Shown here: one piece after another, positions 1-6,392 of the stretch
Layout of the letters: each line of letters starts with the position of its first letter
Numbering within the stretch: position 1 is the first letter of the stretch
NCBI GenBank assembly: GCA_947174645.1
Contig: CAMWJR010000033.1
Location: forward strand, 1 to 9,288
Origin: an uncultured Verrucomicrobiota bacterium
GTDB lineage: Bacteria > Verrucomicrobiota > Verrucomicrobiia > Opitutales > LL51
Reading direction: 5' to 3'
Length of the DNA stretch: 9,288 nt
Notes under the pieces: model-generated
The model's input: the letters and a program-made list of their open reading frames with translations, nothing else
Told to the model about the DNA's origin: nothing
Database searches by the model: none
Made by a program: the position numbers and the translations under genes

Positions 1-808
1 CACCCATTTTTTTTGCCTGGGATAGTACCTCTTTCTGTCGCAAAATAATCGTTTCTCCCGATTTTAACGCCGCGGCGCGGATATTGGCCTCTCGTAACAA
101 CCGAAGCGTCGTCATACCGAAAATTGGAACATCGAATCGGAAATCATGGCGTACTTTTGAGGTTTTTACGAACAACATCCCCTCGAGCTTCAACTCTTTT
201 GCGCGACGTAACATCGCATCGGTACCGTCAAAACCCTCAACACAAAGCACCGTTCCGTTTTTAACGATCACGCTCTGTCCGATTTCCAACCGCGCAACCT
301 CTGTCGCGATGCGAATCCCGTGCTCTAATGCGTCACGATCGACGGGGAATTTTTTCGCGCGCACGACAAGGTCTTCCTCCATAAAGCTTCGCGCATCGAG
401 AACACGTATACCACTTGCCTCGATCTGTTCGCATACCGTCGAAAATAGAGTCTGGGCGTTGCGCTCTTTGAGCTTCTGTAAGAGACGAAAACTCAACAGA
501 TCTAACTTCAATCCGTGAAACAATCGCATCGGGCGGATTTGCCCCGCCATTAAAACATCGGTCGCCCGAAATGATTTAAGCAATCGCAATACCTTACCGA
601 GTTGTCCGACATTCGCCTTTGCCTGCTCTGATTTCGAAAAAAGCGCCTGCAGCTCTTCGGAAGCTTCCCCCTCTAGCGCAATCAATCGACAATTAATACC
701 ACGTGCTTTTACGCGTTGTGCAAGTAACAACGGGTACTCTCCACGTCCAGCAATAATCGCAATGGTGGCACTTTTAGGATCAAACGCTACGGGCAAAAAC
801 CTCCCCAT
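1..808 (-). CDS. lpxI: UDP-2,3-diacylglucosamine diphosphatase LpxI (DUF1009 family), C-terminus cut by window edge
   Basis: I translated this frame by hand from the ATG at 806-808. It is open for 269 codons to the left edge. LpxI hydrolyses UDP-2,3-diacylglucosamine to lipid X and UMP in lipid A synthesis, at the inner face of the cytoplasmic membrane; it replaces LpxH in many bacteria. Family marks seen are IIAGRGEYPLLLA near residues 18-30 (usually IAGGGxLP), LIALEGEA (42-49), NVGQLGKVLRLLK (66-78), VLMAGQIRP (85-93), the C-terminal EGFDGTDAMLRRA (191-203) and FDVPIFG (225-231). The Asp of this last motif matches the one important for catalysis in the Caulobacter enzyme. Family members are roughly 270-285 residues, so only the last few residues are missing. 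The start lies 3 bases after the pgpH stop, with AAGG 8 bases upstream, so the gene is probably cotranscribed and translationally coupled with pgpH. Confidence 0.93.
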   Translation of the reverse strand, partial: MGRFLPVAFDPKSATIAIIAGRGEYPLLLAQRVKARGINCRLIALEGEASEELQALFSKSEQAKANVGQLGKVLRLLKSFRATDVLMAGQIRPMRLFHGLKLDLLSFRLLQKLKERNAQTLFSTVCEQIEASGIRVLDARSFMEEDLVVRAKKFPVDRDALEHGIRIATEVARLEIGQSVIVKNGTVLCVEGFDGTDAMLRRAKELKLEGMLFVKTSKVRHDFRFDVPIFGMTTLRLLREANIRAAALKSGETIILRQKEVLSQAKKMG

Positions 809-811
809 CGC

Positions 812-3223
812 TCAAACCTTGACATCGTCATAGCTGACGCGCGAATGCATCATATTGAGGAGCGTGAAGTAAAATGCCTGCCGCAGCTCATCGATTTCTT
901 TGAACGTTACCGCACACTCATCAAATTGACTTTCACTAATCTTGCCATCGATAATCTTATTCACTAGCGACTTAATTGACTGTGGCGTCGGGTTGTACAG
1001 CGATCGGCTGGCAGCTTCGATTGAATCGGCGATCGACAGAATTAACGTCTCTTTTGACCGCGGCCGCGGACCATCGTATTTAAAGGCCGATTTTTCGATC
1101 TCAATCGAGGGGAGTGCTTCCGAAACTGCACCCTCACGCGCTTGGATTTCTTCCTGTTGTTTAAGTGCCTTTGTGTAAAAATATCGGATCACAGAGGTCC
1201 CATGATGTTCCATAATCCCATCAATAATCCGAGGCGGTAAGCCTGCCGCTTTTGCAATGGCGACCCCTTCTTTGACGTGACTTTTGATGATCAGTGCACT
1301 CATAAATGGCGTTTTCTCATCGTGAGGATTTTTGTTATTGCTCTGATTTTCTGTAAAATACTCCGGTTTCGCGATTTTTCCAATATCATGATAGAGCGCC
1401 AACGTCCGACACAAAAATGGATTGGCACGAATGTTAATTGCCGCCTGTTCTGATAGATTTGCGACCATGAGGCTGTGATGATAGGTCCCTGGAGCGAGAA
1501 TTTGTAATTTGGAAAGCAGCGGGTTGCTGTAATCCGTCAACTCGATGAGACGAATATTGGTATAGCACTTAAAAATACCTTCAAAAATTGGCAAAATCGC
1601 GGAAACCAACAGTGCAATGAAAAAACAGTTACAGAAAGCCAACACCATCTGCAAAAAGATAATCTCTTTGGGTAAGTTGGAACCTAATTCCAAAACGAGT
1701 GAAACCGCAGCAAAAACGATTCCCGAGATGTTACCACTGGCGATAATCTGTGTCCGCGTATAGGAATGCCTTGAAAAGTAGATGGAGACACAGACGACAA
1801 CAAGCGCCATGATGAGAAATTCCGCCGATTGCGTAACCATCAGACACGCAAAAATTGCCGTTGTAATCCCAAGTAAAATGCCGACATAGGTCCGCAATAA
1901 AAGGGTACCTAAAAGACAGGAAAGCGTAATCGGCAAAAGTGGCGGCAATAGATGGATGGGATCACTTAAAACTTTCAATAACCACGATTCTTTTTCCTCT
2001 AAAACTGCTGCTGCTTTCAATTGCGACGCCGCAAAACTATCGAGGGCACTGACCTCAAAAGACCATACCATGAGGCGGCAAAGCAGTAAATTAGTTAGGA
2101 GAAGTGTTACAACGAGTGCGATTTCCTTCGGTGTGAGTATCTTAAGTCCCCGCTGTGCAACCTGTAAAAAGAAAAACATTGTTGCGAGGACAGCAAAAGT
2201 CACCCCGAGATGCTCCCAAAAATTACGATTGGCACTCATCGGAGATAGGCCCGAACGTTTTGAAACGCTCGAATCTTTAATCGCTTTCCGATACTGCAAC
2301 AGCCGCTCATAATCCTCTTCCGTAACGGTCGAGCCGACGCGAATCAATACATCGCCTTGTAAAACTCGTTCAATAACCGGCGGTGTTTCCTGAACTGCAC
2401 GCGCGATTTTTGCGGTCGTTGCAGAATCATCGAGCATGATATTGGGCTGAACTCCCGTTTTTAGAAGTCGAAAGAGCGCCTGTAACACTTCTGGATTGGC
2501 ATCAATTGACAAGACTCGACGCTGAAAAAAACGCATTGCATCTCCCTGCGTCCGACTACGTCGATGAGCCGCCGACCCCTCAATCTCGATGTTCAAAAAA
2601 TATTGGTCATTTTTCTGATCACCTAAACTGGTATCAAACACCCCGTCATAAAGGATATCGCGGACCATCGCTAAGCCCTCGAGAAGGATCCCCGTCCGGG
2701 CATACTCATCGACGCCGGAAACAATAATCTCGACATCCATGGGACCGATATTCGTCTCGTGTTTTTCGTTAAATTGGCGAACAAACTTTCGGATTTCAAA
2801 GCGATCGGCCTCCGTAAGTGACTTCATCGTCGGGAAGGAATCCAACAATTCGTCGAGACGCAGGATATCGTTTTCAAAATTATCGTATTTCCTGCTATCA
2901 ATTCGATAGACCGGCGCAACAAGACTTCGTCGCTGTTCTCGTAGGCGTTCGGTTTTGATCTTACTAGGATAAGCAAATGGAATTTCAGCCACGACCTGGA
3001 GGCGAGCCGGTTTATTGGGTACAAATTGAACCCAAATGAGGTCCTGGCCCCAAAAACAAATCACCGCAACAGTAATCGAAAGGACGCCGATCCAGAAGAG
3101 TGCGTAGCGGCGCGACTCGCTCCAATTTAAGCCGCGTGGTACATCGCGGAAACTCGACCGGGAACGCCAGCGGTAAATCGACTCCGAGAACTTCTCTCGG
3201 CCCAACTTTTTGCCCCCAAACAT
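812..3223 (-). CDS. pgpH: 7TM-HD membrane phosphodiesterase, PgpH/YqfF-like (probable c-di-AMP hydrolase)
   Basis: This 803-residue membrane protein has the PgpH (7TMR-HD) layout. A first membrane segment lies at about 41-59, followed by a large extracytoplasmic domain (about 66-335). A bundle of about six membrane segments follows (337-355, 366-388, 422-462, 465-483, 495-512, 522-545), then a cytoplasmic HD domain (about 575-800). The metal-binding set is complete: H583 (in YHHS), H612-D613 (YHDIGK), H649, H673-H674 (MEHHG) and D733 (IADSIEAA). Spacings up to H674 agree with the Listeria PgpH set as I recall it; the stretch before D733 is longer by about 16 residues. Known relatives cleave c-di-AMP to pApA. 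The ATG at 3221-3223 is the only start after an in-frame TAG. It lies 25 bases after mutL and has no clear Shine-Dalgarno. Use of c-di-AMP in this organism is inferred from the family. Confidence 0.92.
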   Translation of the reverse strand: MFGGKKLGREKFSESIYRWRSRSSFRDVPRGLNWSESRRYALFWIGVLSITVAVICFWGQDLIWVQFVPNKPARLQVVAEIPFAYPSKIKTERLREQRRSLVAPVYRIDSRKYDNFENDILRLDELLDSFPTMKSLTEADRFEIRKFVRQFNEKHETNIGPMDVEIIVSGVDEYARTGILLEGLAMVRDILYDGVFDTSLGDQKNDQYFLNIEIEGSAAHRRSRTQGDAMRFFQRRVLSIDANPEVLQALFRLLKTGVQPNIMLDDSATTAKIARAVQETPPVIERVLQGDVLIRVGSTVTEEDYERLLQYRKAIKDSSVSKRSGLSPMSANRNFWEHLGVTFAVLATMFFFLQVAQRGLKILTPKEIALVVTLLLTNLLLCRLMVWSFEVSALDSFAASQLKAAAVLEEKESWLLKVLSDPIHLLPPLLPITLSCLLGTLLLRTYVGILLGITTAIFACLMVTQSAEFLIMALVVVCVSIYFSRHSYTRTQIIASGNISGIVFAAVSLVLELGSNLPKEIIFLQMVLAFCNCFFIALLVSAILPIFEGIFKCYTNIRLIELTDYSNPLLSKLQILAPGTYHHSLMVANLSEQAAINIRANPFLCRTLALYHDIGKIAKPEYFTENQSNNKNPHDEKTPFMSALIIKSHVKEGVAIAKAAGLPPRIIDGIMEHHGTSVIRYFYTKALKQQEEIQAREGAVSEALPSIEIEKSAFKYDGPRPRSKETLILSIADSIEAASRSLYNPTPQSIKSLVNKIIDGKISESQFDECAVTFKEIDELRQAFYFTLLNMMHSRVSYDDVKV

Positions 3224-3248
3224 ACAATGACCAGCGATCTACCAGAAA

Positions 3249-5090
3249 TTACATCTGCGGACAATAGGCTTTATCCTTCGATTGCAACCCAAATTTCTTT
3301 GCGATTGCGCAGCGGTCGACTTCAAACAGGACATTCGATCCATTGGGCGCTATAAGAAATTGCGAGCAGTGCAGTAGCTCCTGGACCAAGGCCGGAATTT
3401 CCTCATCGGTACAAGGATTCACCGGAAGGTAAGCGCAAATTTGTCTGACCAAAATCTCGGGCGTTAATTGTTGTTCAAGTACGCCTTCCTGAAGCCAATA
3501 GATGATCATCGCCTCAGAAACCCCTCGGGGAAGTGCCGTAATTTTATAGATATTTTGACCAAAGGGCTCGACTGCGATCCCTAGGGACACCAACACTGGA
3601 AGCAAAGGGGTGATCGCCTCAGATCGCTCGGGATCTACCATGACTGTTTTCGGCATGAGTAGCAGTTGCGATGCCGTCCCCTTGGAATGATGCATCAGCC
3701 GATCGAATAAGATACAGCGCTGGGCTGCCGTAAGATCGACAAAAATAAGGCCGGAGTTAGACTCGAAAATCGCGAATCTGTGCTCGTCAAAGGTTCCGAT
3801 AAAGCGCCACATCGCCGTGATATCGGGTGACGCCGAAAGACCGGTCAACCCTTGCTCACACGCCAGCTCAAATATCCGAGAATTATCCTCCGGAACTGCC
3901 TCAGAATCTTCACCACTTAGGGCTATATCTCCAGAAACTTTCCCTGGCGCACCGTCCCAGGAAGAATATTTTACAGCAGCTACCACCTCCCCGGCTTGAA
4001 GGGTTGCCGCAATGGTTTCCGGCCTTCTGAAGGAGGGAAATATTCGCTGTGGTGCCTCGGAGATGTAGAGCCTCTGCGTCATCGGCGCGGAATCCGCCCT
4101 CCAATGGTCAATATTTACGGACGCGGCCTCACAGACTGCCGTTTCGATCAATTTTTTGACGAGAAACTCATTTTTAAAGCGCACCTCTTTTTTTTGCGGA
4201 TGGACGTTATAATCGACAAACTTTTCGGGGAACTCCAGAAAGAGGACAGCGCCGAGATTCGTCGTCCGAGCGCGTGCCATCGCATACGTCTCGCGGACCG
4301 TCCGGACAATTCCGGGGTTCATTACCTGCCGCTTATTGACGAAAATAAAAAATTCGGGGGTGTTAACCGTGCTCTCGAGCGACGGCTCAAACAATAACCC
4401 CGAAAGGTGCATCTGGTCGCTTTGTCGCTCCAAAGGCGTGTAGGGATCAAAGTGCCCTAGTAGAGTCTCGATGCGCTCCTTTAGACTGCGAGGTTCCGGG
4501 GAACGTAGAATAAGTTTTCCGTTGCGATAAAGCTCGAAAACAACCCCGGGCTCCGCCAGTATGAATGCCCGGACGAGCTTAATGATGCGCATCGCCTCCG
4601 TGGATTCGGATTTCAAGAAGCGTTTCCGCGCCGGGATCTTTTCAAAGAGATTACGAACTTCGATCGTCGTGCCGCGGGGGCGGCTACAGGGCTTAACGGA
4701 AACTTTTTGGCCGGAATCATAACGAATCTCGGTGCCCTGCTGTCCATCATTCGTTTGCATCCGCACCCGTCCTACGCTTGCGATAGATGCCATTGCCTCC
4801 CCGCGGAACCCGAAGGTCGCAAGGGATTCAAGATCTTGGATCGACGATAGCTTACTCGTTGCATTGCGTTGGAAACAACACTCTGCATCTTCGGGACTCA
4901 TCCCAATTCCATTATCTTCGACCGAAACGAGCAGCTCACCACCCTTTTCAAAGCGAATCACGATCCGCGTCGCCCCAGCATCCAGGCTATTTTCGACCAG
5001 TTCCTTGACGATCGACGCTGGGCGCTCGATAACCTCACCCGCGGCAATTTGGTTCACAATCAACTCCGGGAGTAGGTGGATCGTCGCCAT
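3249..5090 (-). CDS. mutL: DNA mismatch repair protein MutL, without the endonuclease motif
   Basis: MutL couples MutS mismatch recognition to downstream repair. The N-terminal GHKL ATPase (about 1-300 of 613 residues) is complete: NQIAAGEVIERPASIVKELVENSLDAGA at 13-40 with E30 as the probable catalytic base, DNGIGM (59-64), ATSK (77-80), GFRGEAMASI (94-103) and VDYNVHPQKKEVRF (292-305). An acidic linker leads to the C-terminal dimerisation domain (about 428-613). The endonuclease motif DQHAxxERxxYE is replaced by DLTAAQRCILFD (452-463), and the CPHGRP-like motif by APNGSN (581-586), so nicking activity is unlikely. The ATG at 5088-5090 is chosen because MATIHLLPELIVNQIAAGE matches the family N-terminus and AAGG lies 5 bases upstream. 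The frame is open further to an ATG at 5207. A TTG at 5130-5132 has a strong AAGGAG 8 bases upstream, so a longer form is possible. Confidence 0.96.
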   Translation of the reverse strand: MATIHLLPELIVNQIAAGEVIERPASIVKELVENSLDAGATRIVIRFEKGGELLVSVEDNGIGMSPEDAECCFQRNATSKLSSIQDLESLATFGFRGEAMASIASVGRVRMQTNDGQQGTEIRYDSGQKVSVKPCSRPRGTTIEVRNLFEKIPARKRFLKSESTEAMRIIKLVRAFILAEPGVVFELYRNGKLILRSPEPRSLKERIETLLGHFDPYTPLERQSDQMHLSGLLFEPSLESTVNTPEFFIFVNKRQVMNPGIVRTVRETYAMARARTTNLGAVLFLEFPEKFVDYNVHPQKKEVRFKNEFLVKKLIETAVCEAASVNIDHWRADSAPMTQRLYISEAPQRIFPSFRRPETIAATLQAGEVVAAVKYSSWDGAPGKVSGDIALSGEDSEAVPEDNSRIFELACEQGLTGLSASPDITAMWRFIGTFDEHRFAIFESNSGLIFVDLTAAQRCILFDRLMHHSKGTASQLLLMPKTVMVDPERSEAITPLLPVLVSLGIAVEPFGQNIYKITALPRGVSEAMIIYWLQEGVLEQQLTPEILVRQICAYLPVNPCTDEEIPALVQELLHCSQFLIAPNGSNVLFEVDRCAIAKKFGLQSKDKAYCPQM

Positions 5091-5132
5091 AAAAACCTTG
5101 TCACAGGCTGGACGAATATTCACATCCGGCAA

Positions 5133-5903
5133 GTGCAAATCTCCTTTCAGCCGATCGTACAATTTTTCCCTGAGTTTTCCGAACCTGTACGTCAACAGCT
5201 TCATCATTTTTGTCGCCTATTGCTTGAAAAAAATCAGTCGCTGAACCTCATTTCGCGGAAAGATACCGAAAAGATCGTCGAACACCACCTCCTGCCGAGC
5301 CTCGCGATTGCTCGATCGGTGACAATTCCCTCAAAGTCTTCTGTATTGGACATCGGTTCCGGGGGCGGTTTCCCGGCAATTCCGCTTGCAATCGTACTTC
5401 CAGAGGTACGGTTTACATTAGTTGACTCCATTAGGAAGAAAATCCGGGCCGTCGAGGAATTCGCCCAACAACTCGGGCTAAATAACGTGACCTGTATTTG
5501 TGATCGCGCGGAACACCTCCAGGAGCGTTACGACTACATTACCGGGCGCGCAGTTACGTCGGTTGAGGCGTTTCGTACGCTTGCGGCTCCATTACTTCAG
5601 CCCCATGGCCAGATTCTTTACCTCACCGGCGGTGATTGTCGCGTTCCAAGGGATGCGAAAGTTTTCGACCTCTATTCTCTGTTTGAACAACAGTACGGCG
5701 AGACGAAAAAGCTCCTTGTGATCACACCGTCCGCGTCCCGACTAGTAGGTCTTCACAATCCCTTCCACAATCTTCGTCCAGCCATCGATCAGGACAAAAA
5801 GCATCATCTTAAACGGCAGCGAAATCGTCATCGGCGAGACCATCATCATACCCATCGCCAACAAAATATTCGAAACGATCATATCGATGGCGATAAACGG
5901 TAG
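5133..5903 (+). CDS. rsmG: 16S rRNA (guanine527-N7)-methyltransferase RsmG with an unusual C-terminal extension
   Basis: RsmG methylates N7 of G527 in 16S rRNA using S-adenosylmethionine. Numbered from the GTG at 5133, the protein shows NLISRKDTEKIVEHHLLPSL (38-57), the SAM-binding loop VLDIGSGGGFPAIPLAI (71-87), FTLVDSIRKKIRAVEEFA (94-111), TGRAVTS (137-143) and the closing strand KKLLVIT (192-198). This start places NLIS where E. coli RsmG has NLTS. A GTG at 5076 is also open in frame; it follows GGGAG by 3 bases but would overlap the mutL start. The conserved core ends near residue 198, where relatives stop or have a short tail. The frame then runs 53 codons through the antisense of sctR, giving a tail in which 20 of the last 35 residues are basic, 8 of them His. 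It is the only plus-strand gene, divergent from mutL and convergent with sctR. Confidence 0.93.
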   Translation: MQISFQPIVQFFPEFSEPVRQQLHHFCRLLLEKNQSLNLISRKDTEKIVEHHLLPSLAIARSVTIPSKSSVLDIGSGGGFPAIPLAIVLPEVRFTLVDSIRKKIRAVEEFAQQLGLNNVTCICDRAEHLQERYDYITGRAVTSVEAFRTLAAPLLQPHGQILYLTGGDCRVPRDAKVFDLYSLFEQQYGETKKLLVITPSASRLVGLHNPFHNLRPAIDQDKKHHLKRQRNRHRRDHHHTHRQQNIRNDHIDGDKR

Positions 5904-6392
5904 GTAGAGGAGAAACCCGATCTGAAATGCGTCAGTTAATTCTGAGACAACGAATGCCGGAATGAGTACGAGAAGGTGCCCCTCCTTTAGGTCTTTTTTC
6001 ATCTCCTCGGGCCAGATCTTTTGCGCTGTTTTTAAAAAGAATGCCCGGCCCCGTGATTTTGTATGCCGCTCTAAGAATTTTTTTAACGGTCCGCAGGCCT
6101 CGGATATCTGCGGCTCCAGCGATGCAATATTATTCATATCGAAATCGATATTACGCGACACATCGAATGTCTCCTGCATCACCGGATACATGATATAGAT
6201 CGTCAGAAGAATCGCGAGACCGTTAAGGACGAGATTCGGCGGAACCTGCTGAACACCGAGCGCATTACGGACGAGACTCAGGATGCTGGCGATCTTAACA
6301 AATGACGAGACCATCAACAGTGCAAATGGCGCCATGGTGAGTGACACCAGTAGGATGATGATGGTTGTCGGGTCTAGTGTTACCCCATTCAT
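5742..6392 (-). CDS. sctR: Type III secretion export-gate protein SctR (YscR/SpaP/HrcR)
   Basis: SctR forms, with SctS and SctT, the inner-membrane pore complex of the injectisome export gate. The 216-residue protein has normal family length. Family hallmarks are SFVKIASILSLVRNALGVQQVPPNLVLNGLAI (30-61), LIPAFVVSELTDAFQIGFLLYLPFIAIDMIVSNILLAMGMMMVSPMTISLPFK (143-195) and LIDGWTKIVEG (201-211). The Met cluster MGMMM (180-184) matches the gating methionine loop known in SpaP. Hydrophobic segments lie near 10-28, 53-71, 140-178 and 186-205. It lacks the signal peptide and extended N-terminus typical of flagellar FliP, and the MVSPMTISLPFK wording is that of injectisomes. The ATG overlaps the stop of the upstream sctQ gene (ATGA, 6389-6392), so translation is probably coupled. 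No sctS follows; the gene ends in a tail-to-tail overlap with rsmG. Confidence 0.97.
   Translation of the reverse strand: MNGVTLDPTTIIILLVSLTMAPFALLMVSSFVKIASILSLVRNALGVQQVPPNLVLNGLAILLTIYIMYPVMQETFDVSRNIDFDMNNIASLEPQISEACGPLKKFLERHTKSRGRAFFLKTAQKIWPEEMKKDLKEGHLLVLIPAFVVSELTDAFQIGFLLYLPFIAIDMIVSNILLAMGMMMVSPMTISLPFKMMLFVLIDGWTKIVEGIVKTY

Noticed and set aside
84..518. 144-codon plus-strand frame near the left edge
   Set aside because: It lies antisense to lpxI, whose family motifs run through the whole stretch on the minus strand.
5160..5195. TTGACG on the minus strand upstream of mutL as a -35 box
   Set aside because: No acceptable -10 hexamer lies 16-18 bases downstream; the nearest (TACGAT) is about 30 bases away.
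4732..5244. 170-codon plus-strand frame opposite the start of mutL
   Set aside because: It overlaps the conserved ATPase region of MutL in antisense and shows no family features.
5717..5726. Palindrome TGTGATCACA, resembling CRP half-sites
   Set aside because: The halves are fused with no 6-base spacer, and the site lies inside rsmG codons (LVIT) far from any promoter position.
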